Source: Candidatus Pygmaiobacter gallistercoris
GTDB taxonomy: Bacteria > Bacillota > Clostridia > Oscillospirales > Ruminococcaceae
Direction of reading: 5' to 3'
Length of the DNA: 28,420 bases
Assembly: GCA_019113125.1 (NCBI GenBank)
Contig: DXIA01000143.1
Location: 1-28,420, forward strand
The notes under the pieces are model-generated. The model made no database searches, was not told the DNA's origin, and worked only from the letters and a program-made list of their open reading frames with translations. Position numbers and translations under genes: made by a program. This document shows, piece by piece, positions 15,028-21,861 of the stretch (its first letter is position 1; each line of letters begins with the position of its first letter).

Positions 15028-15612
15028 ATGGCGGAATTCGATTTTGAACTGTACGGCGTTCGCAGAAAATTGCCCTATGTCAAGATCCGGGAAGATCTCG
15101 CACTTGCAAGTTTCGTGGTGTTGTCCGATGTGGAGCTGGTTCGGGCCGCGGCGCCGCATCTGGTGGAAAAGCTGCCCCCGGTCGACCTGCTGATGACCGC
15201 TGAGGCAAAGGGGATCAGCCTCGCCTATGAGATGAGCCGGATCCTCAACCTGCCGCGGTTTGTCGTGGCGCGCAAGAGTCTCAAGCCCTACATGCAAAAT
15301 CCCCTTTCTCACAAGGTCGTGTCCATCACCACCCAGAAGGAGCAGACCCTCTACCTCGACGGCTGTGACGCCGCACTGCTGCGGGGCAAGCGGGTGGCAC
15401 TGGTCGACGATGTGATCGCCACCGGCGAGTCGATCGCCGCGATCGAGGAACTGGCGGTGGCCGCAGGGGCGACGGTGGTTGCCCGGGCGGCAATCCTAGC
15501 TGAGCTTGACGCGGTGCACCGGGACGACATCGTCTATCTGAAAGAACATTTTGTCTTCCGCCCAAACCCGGACGGCAGTTTCACCCCGCTGACCAGCGCG
15601 GCCGAGATGTGA
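15028..15612 (+). CDS. Phosphoribosyltransferase family protein (adenine/xanthine PRTase-like)
   Basis: A 194-residue protein of the type I phosphoribosyltransferase fold. The PRPP-binding motif is VALVDDVIATGESI at about residues 125-138. LLMTAEAKGISLAYEMSRIL and FVVARKSLKPYM match the earlier strands of Apt-like enzymes, which join a purine base and PRPP. Substrate specificity cannot be read with confidence; Apt-like, Xpt-like or PurR-like regulatory members share these motifs. No N-terminal winged helix is present, which speaks against PurR. AAAGGCGG precedes the ATG. It is transcribed from its own promoter through a terminator-containing leader and is followed by the SCIFF promoter. Confidence 0.85.
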   Translation: MAEFDFELYGVRRKLPYVKIREDLALASFVVLSDVELVRAAAPHLVEKLPPVDLLMTAEAKGISLAYEMSRILNLPRFVVARKSLKPYMQNPLSHKVVSITTQKEQTLYLDGCDAALLRGKRVALVDDVIATGESIAAIEELAVAAGATVVARAAILAELDAVHRDDIVYLKEHFVFRPNPDGSFTPLTSAAEM

Positions 15613-15628
15613 CCGCCGCGCGGTTTTC

Positions 15629-15658
15629 TTGACAAGATCCGGTAGAGCATGCTATACT
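15629..15658 (+). promoter_or_regulatory. Strong promoter of the SCIFF cassette
   Basis: A perfect TTGACA (15629-15634), 18 bases, and TATACT (15653-15658) with an upstream TGC (extended -10). It begins 17 bases after the phosphoribosyltransferase stop. The strength fits high expression of a small precursor peptide. Confidence 0.88.
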
Positions 15659-15678
15659 TTTTTTGTATCTGACAGGCC

Positions 15679-15698
15679 TTGCGGCCGGCCGGCTGCAA
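15679..15698 (+). other. 5' UTR hairpin of the SCIFF precursor mRNA
   Basis: TTGCGGCC and GGCTGCAA pair over 8 bp (one wobble) around a self-complementary GGCC loop, about 14 bases into the transcript. It has no T-run and ends 20 bases before the ribosome site. A role in protecting the 5' end of the mRNA is a guess. Confidence 0.5.
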
Positions 15699-15729
15699 AG
15701 CAAAATCTTCTTGTATTGGAGATGTTTTC

Positions 15730-15873
15730 ATGGAAAGAATTAAGACCATCGAGACCCGGAACCTCTGCGAAAGCGCGAAGAACGGCGGCTGCGGCGAGTG
15801 CCAGACCTCCTGCCAGTCTGCCTGCAAGACCTCTTGCGGCGTTGCGAACCAGCAGTGCGAAAAGGCGAAGTAA
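15730..15873 (+). CDS. scfA: SCIFF (six-cysteine) ranthipeptide precursor
   Basis: A 47-residue ribosomally made peptide. The core follows the clostridial SCIFF pattern closely: GGCGECQTSCQSACKTSCG, then a last Cys at 43. Cysteines stand at 13, 21, 24, 28, 32, 36 and 43; the last six are the usual set, and Cys13 in the leader (RNLCESAK) appears additional. In characterised members the maturase links Cys sulfur to carbon of other residues (ranthipeptide thioethers). The start ATG at 15730 has TTGGAG 8 bases upstream. A strong promoter precedes it, and a terminator separates it from the maturase gene. The biological role of SCIFF peptides is poorly known; quorum-type signalling has been proposed. 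Confidence 0.93.
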   Translation: MERIKTIETRNLCESAKNGGCGECQTSCQSACKTSCGVANQQCEKAK

Positions 15874-15890
15874 ACAGCAAAAAACGGCAA

Positions 15891-15930
15891 AAAACCGTCT
15901 TGAGCCGGGATGGCGTAAGGCGGTTTTTTT
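15891..15930 (+). terminator. Terminator between SCIFF precursor and maturase
   Basis: AACCGTCTT (15893-15901) pairs with AAGGCGGTT (15917-15925) over 9 bp with one wobble. The loop can form an inner GCC/GGC pair, and T15924-15930 follow. It begins 18 bases after the precursor stop, and the maturase ATG comes only 24 bases after its T-run, so maturase expression probably depends on partial read-through. Confidence 0.85.
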
Positions 15931-15953
15931 GTGTATAAATTTGGAGGAACTGC

Positions 15954-17333
15954 ATGATACATCAATATCAGCTCAACGGTTACAACATCGTTCTGGACAC
16001 CTGTTCCGGCTCGATCCATGTGGTGGACGAGGTCGCCTATGATCTGATCGCCGGTTTCAAGGAGCTGCCGGAGGAAGAACTGGTGGCGCAGGTGCTGGAG
16101 AAGTATCGCGACCGCCCGGACGTCAACGAGCGGGAGATCCGCGACTGCCTGGACGACATCCGCGCCCTCGAAAAGGCGGGCAAGCTTTACAGCGAGGACA
16201 ACTTTGCCCAGCTCGCCGGGGAGTTCAAGCAGCGGGAACAGAACGTCGTCAAGGCGATCTGCCTGCACGTCGCCCACACCTGCAACCTCAACTGCTCCTA
16301 CTGCTTTGCCAGCCAGGGCAAATACCACGGCGAGCGGGCGCTGATGAGCTTTGAGGTCGGCAAACAGGCGCTGGATTTCCTGATTGCCAACTCGGGCAGC
16401 CGCCACAACCTCGAGGTCGACTTCTTCGGCGGCGAGCCGCTGATGAACTGGGAGGTGGTCAAACAGCTGGTCGCCTACGCGCGGGAGCAGGAGCCGAAGG
16501 TCAACAAGCACTTCCGGTTCACCCTGACCACCAACGGCATGCTGATTGACGACGACGTGATCGACTTCTGCAACAAGGAGATGCATAACGTCGTGCTCAG
16601 CCTCGACGGCCGCAAGGAGATCCACGACCGGCTGCGGGTGGACTACGCCGGCAACGGCAGCTATGACCGAATCGTGCCGAAATTCAAGGAGTTTGTGCGC
16701 CGCCGCGGCGACGGCGAGTACTATATGCGGGGCACCTTTACCCACGCGAATCCCGACTTCACCAAGGACGTCTTTCACATGGCCGATCTCGGATTCACCC
16801 GGCTGAGCATGGAGCCGGTCGTCTGTGCGCCGGATGATCCCGCCGCGCTGACCGACGAGGACATCAAGATCGTGCTCGAGCAGTACGAGATTCTCGCAAA
16901 GGAGATGCTCCGCCGCAAGAAGGAGGGGCGCCCCTTCATCTTCTATCACTACATGCTGGATTTGACCGGCGGCCCCTGCATCTACAAGCGGCTGTCCGGC
17001 TGCGGCAGTGGCACCGAGTACATGGCGGTCACCCCCTGGGGTGACCTCTACCCCTGTCACCAGTTTGTCGGCGAGGAGTCCTACAAGCTCGGGGACATCT
17101 GGCACGGGGTCACCAATGAGGCCTGCCGCGCCGAGTTCCGCAGCTGCAACGCCTACTCCCGCGAGGAGTGCCGCGACTGCTGGGCCAGGCTCTACTGCTC
17201 GGGGGGCTGCGCGGCCAACGCCTACCACGCCACCGGCAGCATCGGCGGGGTCTACCGGCAGGGCTGCGAGCTGTTCAAAAAGCGGATCGAGTGTGCCATC
17301 ATGCTGCAGATCGCCGAGAAGGATCTCGGATGA
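15954..17333 (+). CDS. scfB: SCIFF peptide maturase, radical SAM/SPASM enzyme
   Basis: A 459-residue radical-SAM enzyme that forms thioether cross-links in the SCIFF precursor. The N-terminal ~90 residues resemble a peptide-recognition (RRE-like) domain. The radical SAM motif is HTCNLNCSYCFA (C-x3-C-x2-C, residues ~109-116) with the GGEP SAM-contact motif in VDFFGGEPLMNWE. The C-terminal SPASM region carries a Cys series for auxiliary [4Fe-4S] clusters: GGPCIYKRLSGCGSG, LYPCHQFVG, then CRDCWARLYCSGGCAAN and a late Cys (RQGCELF). GGAGGA precedes the ATG. The stop overlaps the ATG of the PLP enzyme (ATGA), tying that gene to the cassette. Confidence 0.95.
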   Translation: MIHQYQLNGYNIVLDTCSGSIHVVDEVAYDLIAGFKELPEEELVAQVLEKYRDRPDVNEREIRDCLDDIRALEKAGKLYSEDNFAQLAGEFKQREQNVVKAICLHVAHTCNLNCSYCFASQGKYHGERALMSFEVGKQALDFLIANSGSRHNLEVDFFGGEPLMNWEVVKQLVAYAREQEPKVNKHFRFTLTTNGMLIDDDVIDFCNKEMHNVVLSLDGRKEIHDRLRVDYAGNGSYDRIVPKFKEFVRRRGDGEYYMRGTFTHANPDFTKDVFHMADLGFTRLSMEPVVCAPDDPAALTDEDIKIVLEQYEILAKEMLRRKKEGRPFIFYHYMLDLTGGPCIYKRLSGCGSGTEYMAVTPWGDLYPCHQFVGEESYKLGDIWHGVTNEACRAEFRSCNAYSREECRDCWARLYCSGGCAANAYHATGSIGGVYRQGCELFKKRIECAIMLQIAEKDLG

Positions 17334-18661
17334 AGACGCCGGTCTACGACTTCGCCCGCACCTATGCCGCCCGCGGCGGCGTCCGGCTGCACATGCCGGG
17401 GCACAAGGGGACCGGCCCGTTGGGCTGCGAGGCACTCGATCTCACCGAGATCGCGGGGGCGGATTCACTCTATGAGGCGGACGGCATTCTGGCCGAGAGC
17501 GAACGGAATGCCGCCGGACTGTTCGGCACCGGGCAGACCTTCTTCTCGGCCGGGGGCTCTTCCCAGTGTGTCAAGGCGATGCTGCTGCTCGCGGTGCGCA
17601 GGGCGGGCCGCCGCGGCATCCTCGCCGCCCGCAATGTGCACAAGTCCTTTGTGCAGGCCGCCGCGCTGCTCGATCTCGAGCCCCGCTGGCTCTGGCCACA
17701 GGGGCCCGGCGAGCTGCTGCGCTGCGATGTGAGCGAGGAGCAGCTTGATCGGGCGCTCGCCGACTGCGACGAACTGCCGGCGGCAGTCTATCTGACCTCG
17801 CCGGACTACCTCGGCCATCTGCAGCCGGTTGACCGCCTTGCGGCGGTCTGCCATCGCTACGGGGTGCCGCTGCTGGTGGACAACGCCCACGGCGCCTATC
17901 TGCATTTTCTCTCACAGCCCTGCCACCCGATCGACCTCGGGGCCGATCTCTGCTGTGACTCCGCACACAAGACGCTGCCGGTGCTGACCGGCGGGGCCTA
18001 CCTGCATCTGGCAAAGGGAGCCGATTTCGGCTCGGAGGAGGAGATCCGGCAGGCACTCTCCCTCTTCGGCTCGACCAGCCCCTCCTATCTGATCCTCGAG
18101 TCGCTCGACCTGTGCAACCGGTACCTCGACGAGATTTTCCCCGCCGCGCTGGAAAAGACGGTCGGCCGGGTTGCCGCGCTCAAGAAAAAGCTCACCGCAC
18201 AGGGCTGGTCGGTGCTGCCGGGGGAGCCGTTCAAGATCACCCTCTGCACCGCAGACTGCGGCTTTTCTGGCCGGGCGATCGCACAGCAGCTGCGGCAGGC
18301 CGATATTGAGTGCGAGTACGCCGATCCCGACTACCTCGTGCTGATGGTCTCGCCGCAGAACCCGCCGCGGGATCTCGAACGTCTTGCGGACGCACTGCCC
18401 CCCTGCCCCGGTCCGATCGGTCCGGGTGCGAAGACCTTTCAGCCCGATCCGCCGCGGCAGGCGGTGCCGGTGCGGCAGGCATTATTCGCCCGCTGCGAAA
18501 CGGTTCCCGCTTCGGAGTCGGTCGGCAGGATCTGCGCCGCCCCTACCGTCTCCTGTCCGCCGGCGGTACCGGTCGCGGTCAGTGGCGAGGTCATCACCGC
18601 CGGGGCCGCCGCCGTCTTCGCACACTACGGCATCGAGACGGTCAGCGTGCTGTGCCCCTGA
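17330..18661 (+). CDS. PLP-dependent Orn/Lys/Arg decarboxylase-family protein
   Basis: A 443-residue fold-type I PLP enzyme. It has the family's N-terminal RLHMPGHKG motif, EIAGADSLYEADGIL, the cofactor-stacking segment SAGGSSQCVKA, VLVDNAHG-like LLVDNAHGAYLHF with the Asp that holds the pyridine nitrogen, and the Schiff-base lysine in DSAHKTLPVLTGGAYLH. It lacks the extra N-terminal wing domain of large inducible decarboxylases, like the short Firmicute forms (SpeA/Cad-type). The start at 17330 overlaps the maturase stop by 4 bases. Substrate is unknown; arginine, lysine or ornithine are typical. Co-translation with the SCIFF maturase is notable, but a direct role in peptide processing is speculation. 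Confidence 0.88.
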   Translation: MKTPVYDFARTYAARGGVRLHMPGHKGTGPLGCEALDLTEIAGADSLYEADGILAESERNAAGLFGTGQTFFSAGGSSQCVKAMLLLAVRRAGRRGILAARNVHKSFVQAAALLDLEPRWLWPQGPGELLRCDVSEEQLDRALADCDELPAAVYLTSPDYLGHLQPVDRLAAVCHRYGVPLLVDNAHGAYLHFLSQPCHPIDLGADLCCDSAHKTLPVLTGGAYLHLAKGADFGSEEEIRQALSLFGSTSPSYLILESLDLCNRYLDEIFPAALEKTVGRVAALKKKLTAQGWSVLPGEPFKITLCTADCGFSGRAIAQQLRQADIECEYADPDYLVLMVSPQNPPRDLERLADALPPCPGPIGPGAKTFQPDPPRQAVPVRQALFARCETVPASESVGRICAAPTVSCPPAVPVAVSGEVITAGAAAVFAHYGIETVSVLCP

Positions 18662-18662
18662 C

Positions 18663-19005
18663 AAAAAAAGAGGATGGACTTTTCAAAAGGTGTGGCAGGA
18701 TAAGAAAACGCAACTTCCTTTTGGAAGTTTAGTTCTGCCGTAGACTTTTGGCGTAGAAAGCACTCAGAGCGGCCCCCCAAGCCACCAAGGCTTGGGGGGC
18801 CGCTCTTCGCACTTTCACCATCCAAAATTCTGGGGCAGAACTGCAGGGCACCGTAAAAAGGTCGATTTTGATGCGGGTGCAAGGAAAAACGTCGAAGGCA
18901 CCCTTTGTGGTTGTTGAGACGTTTTGACGCCGCAGCCGCGCAAAAGCGGCCTTTTTACGGCGTTGTTTTCTTATTCTGCCACACCTAAATCCATCCTCTT
19001 TTTTT
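18663..19005. repeat. 343-bp non-coding element with terminal inverted repeats and nested palindromes
   Basis: The ends are a perfect 16-bp inverted repeat: AAAAAAAGAGGATGGA (18663-18678) and its complement (18990-19005). A further 21-bp complementary stretch lies at 18689-18709 and 18965-18985 (one wobble). Inside are a 7-bp hairpin (18712-18729); a long hairpin whose base is AGTTCTGCC (18731-18739) with GGCAGAACT (18834-18842) and whose tip is a perfect 18-bp stem (18766-18783 with 18789-18806); and an 11-bp stem (18851-18861 with 18950-18960) enclosing two crossing helices and GCCGC/GCGGC. The element fills exactly the gap between two convergent genes, its right end touching the ABC permease stop codon. 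No coding frame fits. It resembles a MITE-like insertion or a large structured RNA, and its ends could act as a bidirectional terminator. Confidence 0.85.
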
Positions 19006-19684
19006 ATGCCAGTTTGCTCCGTTTGTAGGCGGCGGCGAAAAGCCCCGCCGCGGCGAGGAGATTTGCCGCAAAGATCAAAACACCCACGCCCTTTGCCCCA
19101 TCGGCGAGCATCCGACTGACCTGCCCGGAGTAGAGATATTGTGCCACCGCGTCGACCCGCGCATTGAAGATCGAGAGCATCGGGGCAAAGGCGAGCAGCA
19201 GCATCACCGGCACCGTGACCGAGGTCGCGGTCATCTGGCTGGGGCTTGCCACCCCGATCGCTCCGCCGAGCAGAATCGAGACGAGGATCCCCGCCGCCAT
19301 CACCGCGAGGAATCCGGTCCGCTGCGGTGCGGTGTACTCCCCCGCCGCACAGAGAATCCCCGCACCGGCCATACAGAGGAGCAGGACATAGCCCCCCACC
19401 CCAGCGAGATATTCCTGCGGCCGGACACCGGAGAACATCAGTACCCGCAGTGTGTTTTTCTCCTTCTCCTCCGCGATGATCGCGGCGGTCGCGGTCAGCG
19501 GGGCCATGCCGACATACATGGTGGCGAACAGCGTAACAAAGAAATTTTTCGGCATTCCCTCAATCTTCACCGCGCTGTTCATCAGCAGGGTCAGCGCCGG
19601 AAACAGCACGAACTGGATCAGCACCGTCCGGTTCTTGGGGGTATCCTGCAGCTGCCGCCGGAAGATCAGCCATCCATTTCTCAT
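19004..19684 (-). CDS. ABC-2 type transporter permease
   Basis: A 226-residue membrane protein with about six hydrophobic segments (for example VLIQFVLFPALTLLMN, FFVTLFATMYVGMAPLTATA, VLLLCMAGAGILCAAG and VMLLLAFAPMLSIF). The cytoplasmic loop IIAEEKEKNTLRVLMFSGV after the second helix is typical of ABC-2 exporter permeases. It overlaps the upstream ATPase gene by 4 bases (ATGA), so the two form one exporter, perhaps for a drug, peptide or lipid. It is the last gene of the LytTR-headed operon, and its stop codon abuts the inverted-repeat element. Confidence 0.88.
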   Translation of the reverse strand: MRNGWLIFRRQLQDTPKNRTVLIQFVLFPALTLLMNSAVKIEGMPKNFFVTLFATMYVGMAPLTATAAIIAEEKEKNTLRVLMFSGVRPQEYLAGVGGYVLLLCMAGAGILCAAGEYTAPQRTGFLAVMAAGILVSILLGGAIGVASPSQMTATSVTVPVMLLLAFAPMLSIFNARVDAVAQYLYSGQVSRMLADGAKGVGVLIFAANLLAAAGLFAAAYKRSKLA

Positions 19685-20535
19685 TCCTCCTGCAGCCCCC
19701 TTCCGGTCCGTTTTAAAAATACCTCCTCCAGCGTCGGCTCGCTTGAGTGGATCGACGCAATCCGGCCCGTCTCGAGATAGCTGCAGAGCGTCGGCACGGA
19801 CGCCGGACTGTTCTCGAGCTCCACCGTCTCTCCCCCGCGCAGCGTGATCCGAAACCGGTTTTGCCGGTTGTATTTTTGGCAGATCGCGTCCGGTGCGCCG
19901 AGCTCGAGGATCTCCCCGCCGTGCAGCAGCGCCACCCGGTCGCAGAGCCGCTGCGCCTCAACCATATTGTGGGTGGTGAGCAGGATGGTCAACCCGTCCG
20001 CCCGCGCCTTTTCGAGCAGCGCCCAGATCCTGCGGGCGGTGCCGGGGTCAAGGCCCGCGGTCGGCTCGTCGAGAAACAGGAGTTTCGGTTTTCCCAGAAG
20101 CGCGCGGGCGAGTGCGAGCCGGCTGCGCATCCCTTTGCTGAGCCGGCCGGCCGGCGTCCTGCGCGCCTCATACAGCCCACAGCGCCGCAGCAGATCGCCG
20201 ATGTCCTCCCGCTCCACCCGGTAGAGCCGGGCGTAGAACGCGAGATTTTCCCACACCGAAAACCGCTCATACAGTCCCAGATCATCCATCATCGCACCGA
20301 CGGCGCGGTGCTCTGCCCCGGTCAGCCGCCGGGTGTCCCGCCCGAGCAGCGCCGCCTCCCCGCCGGTCTGCAGCAGCTGGCCGGTCAGGATCCGCACCAG
20401 GGTGGTCTTGCCCGCGCCGGAGGGGCCGAGCAGCCCAAAGATCTCCCCCTGCTCCACCGCAAAGGAGACCTGCCGCAGCACCGTGTGATCGGCATACCGG
20501 TGGGAGAGTTGGTGTGCCTCAATGACCGCAGCCAT
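19681..20535 (-). CDS. ABC transporter ATP-binding protein
   Basis: A 284-residue cytoplasmic ATPase for an ABC-2 exporter. Walker A is GPSGAGKT (37-44), the signature is LSKGMRSRLALARAL, Walker B is KLLFLDEPTAGLD, and the switch His is in LTTHNM. A C-terminal extension of ~70 residues (from about residue 215) follows the nucleotide-binding domain, as in CcmA/DrrA-like proteins. The start is taken at 20535 (MAAVIEAHQL), with GGGGGAG upstream; the frame is open to 20700 but lacks family similarity there. It overlaps the DUF3021 gene by 17 bases and the permease by 4, indicating a coupled operon. Confidence 0.93.
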   Translation of the reverse strand: MAAVIEAHQLSHRYADHTVLRQVSFAVEQGEIFGLLGPSGAGKTTLVRILTGQLLQTGGEAALLGRDTRRLTGAEHRAVGAMMDDLGLYERFSVWENLAFYARLYRVEREDIGDLLRRCGLYEARRTPAGRLSKGMRSRLALARALLGKPKLLFLDEPTAGLDPGTARRIWALLEKARADGLTILLTTHNMVEAQRLCDRVALLHGGEILELGAPDAICQKYNRQNRFRITLRGGETVELENSPASVPTLCSYLETGRIASIHSSEPTLEEVFLKRTGRGLQEE

Positions 20536-21013
20536 TTTTGTCTCCCCCTTTCTCCTGCATCCGTCGCAGCGCAGCCTCAAGCTGCCGGTTCTCAAGTCTC
20601 TCCTTGAGGGCCATCGCGAGCAGGCTGCCGACAAAGGAGAGGCCAAAGCAGAGCAGAAAGAGCGCCCAAGGCCGCCAGTGGTTGACCGGGAACCAGTCAA
20701 AGGCCAGAATGAAGAGGACGAGCAGCAGCAGCACGGTGCCGAGCATCAGGGCGGTGCGCAGCCAAAGCGCCATCTGCCGGATGATTCGGTCGGTAAAAAA
20801 GAGGTACCGCGCGCCGGCAATACAGACCGAGAGCAGAAGATACTCCCACGCGACCGCAATCGGAATCCCCTCTGCGCCGAGTGCGAAGATACTGGAATAT
20901 CCCCTCGCAGAGGCGCCGAACAGCAGGCAGAACAAACTCAGCAGCAGCATGGTGAACCCGAAGATGCACAGCACCTGCGCCAGAAAATCAAAGATGGTTT
21001 TTCGCCGTTCCAT
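20519..21013 (-). CDS. DUF3021-like four-helix membrane protein
   Basis: A 164-residue protein with four hydrophobic segments: LAQVLCIFGFTMLLLSLFCL, IPIAVAWEYLLLSVCIAG, ALMLGTVLLLLVLFILAF and WALFLLCFGLSFVGSLLAMA. A charged C-terminal tail follows (KERLENRQLEAALRRMQEKGG). This topology and its place directly after a LytTR gene fit the DUF3021 family; known LytTR/DUF3021 pairs in Firmicutes regulate adjacent exporters, with the membrane protein often restraining the regulator. The ATG at 21013 shares a base with the regulator's stop (TGATG), and the frame upstream begins only with TTG. The function is inferred from the pairing. Confidence 0.8.
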   Translation of the reverse strand: MERRKTIFDFLAQVLCIFGFTMLLLSLFCLLFGASARGYSSIFALGAEGIPIAVAWEYLLLSVCIAGARYLFFTDRIIRQMALWLRTALMLGTVLLLLVLFILAFDWFPVNHWRPWALFLLCFGLSFVGSLLAMALKERLENRQLEAALRRMQEKGGDKNGCGH

Positions 21014-21453
21014 CAAGACACCCCCAGTCGTCTTTTCAGCTCATCGGCGTACTGCCGAGAGGCGATGATCTGCTCGCCGCTTGACAGGGTCACCCGCAGT
21101 TTGCGGTCGAGCTCGGCTCGCAGGCTGCGGATCTGCCGCAGCTGGATCAGGCAGGACCGGCTCACCCGGCAGAATCCCGCCTCCTCCAGCCGCTGTTCCA
21201 GCTCATAGAGCTTGAGATCCGACTCGTAGACCGCGTCGTCGGTATAGAGAAAGGTGTGCCGGTCGACGCTTTCAATATAGATCACCGCGTCGATGTTGAT
21301 CAGATGCAGTTCGCCATCCCTTTTGCCGGTGAGCTGGTTGTTCATCATCCGCAGTGCGGCGAGGATCCGCTCGACCTCCGCTGTCAGCTGGCGGCAGCGG
21401 ATCTCGACCTCCATCTCCCCGAGCTGTTCCTCGACCTTGATCTCGATCTTCAT
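21013..21453 (-). CDS. LytTR family DNA-binding transcriptional regulator
   Basis: A 146-residue protein. The C-terminal ~100 residues are a LytTR DNA-binding domain: DAVIYIESVDRHTFLYTDD, SDLKLYELEQRLEEAGFCRV, SRSCLIQLRQIRSLRAEL and LSSGEQIIASRQYADELK are its beta-strand and helix blocks. There is no receiver domain; the N-terminal ~45 residues form a short helical lead. This is the stand-alone form that pairs with DUF3021 proteins. It heads an operon of regulator, DUF3021, ATPase and permease with all junctions overlapping. Autoregulation of this operon is likely by analogy. A GGGGGG-containing ribosome site precedes the ATG. Confidence 0.9.
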   Translation of the reverse strand: MKIEIKVEEQLGEMEVEIRCRQLTAEVERILAALRMMNNQLTGKRDGELHLINIDAVIYIESVDRHTFLYTDDAVYESDLKLYELEQRLEEAGFCRVSRSCLIQLRQIRSLRAELDRKLRVTLSSGEQIIASRQYADELKRRLGVS

Positions 21454-21476
21454 CCGGTCACCCCCCTTTGCCTTCT

Positions 21477-21504
21477 ATCTTACTCTTCATCCGCCGCTTT
21501 GCAA
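21477..21504 (-). promoter_or_regulatory. Possible promoter of the LytTR operon
   Basis: On the minus strand TTGCAA (21499-21504) and TAAGAT (21477-21482) are spaced 16 bases, about 25 bases before the LytTR ATG. The -10 is weak, which would suit a promoter needing an activator. Confidence 0.4.
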
Positions 21505-21546
21505 TGCCTCAGCACGCGGATTGCCGTTCTGCGCCCCCAAACTGCC

Positions 21547-21581
21547 AAAAAAGGCGCCCCTGGCAGAGCCAAGGACGCCTT
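21547..21581 (-). terminator. Intrinsic terminator of the ferredoxin gene
   Basis: On the minus strand a 14-bp stem (21568-21581 with 21551-21564, two G-U pairs) with a 3-base loop is followed by six T. On the plus strand the two wobbles become C-A mismatches, so it is oriented to the ferredoxin transcript. Confidence 0.88.
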
Positions 21582-21594
21582 CTTCCCCTTCAGA

Positions 21595-21780
21595 TTAGCC
21601 GATCTCGATTGCCCCGACCGGACAGCCGGACTGCGCGTCGAGGGCCGCGCCGACCTCCTCCGCCGGCAACTCGCCCACCACCGCGCGGGCAACCCCCTCG
21701 TCGGTCATCTCAAAAACCTGCGGACAGGTGGTGACACACAGCCCACAGCCGATGCAGCTCTCATTGACCCTTGCTTTCAC
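21595..21780 (-). CDS. Single-cluster ferredoxin ([4Fe-4S])
   Basis: A 61-residue electron carrier. Cluster ligands are in ESCIGCGLCVTTCP (Cys9, Cys12, Cys15 and Cys19) with a distant Cys53 in SGCPVGAIEIG. The set C-x2-C-x2-C plus C-P near the C-terminus fits a monocluster ferredoxin of the Thermotoga/Desulfovibrio type; Cys19 and Cys53 lie where the second cluster or a disulfide would be. The start is GTG at 21780 with GGAGGA about 9 bases upstream. It has a strong terminator and seems monocistronic. Partners are unknown, though the hydrogenase-related operon begins about 1.4 kb away. Confidence 0.92.
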   Translation of the reverse strand: MKARVNESCIGCGLCVTTCPQVFEMTDEGVARAVVGELPAEEVGAALDAQSGCPVGAIEIG

Positions 21781-21861
21781 AGTGATCTTCCTCCTTTTTG
21801 TTTTCCGAGGCGATACCGCCTGTCCCGATAGTATGGGCAGAAAATGCGCAGCCCATTCCGC

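Noticed and set aside
15534..17435. 633-codon minus-strand frame opposite scfB
   Set aside because: It is fully antisense to the radical-SAM maturase and runs through the SCIFF gene and its terminator; repetitive Val/Leu/Ala/Asp composition and no ribosome site.
18625..18882. Minus-strand 85-codon frame inside the palindromic element
   Set aside because: It covers one arm of inverted repeats, has no ribosome site and extends antisense into the PLP enzyme gene.
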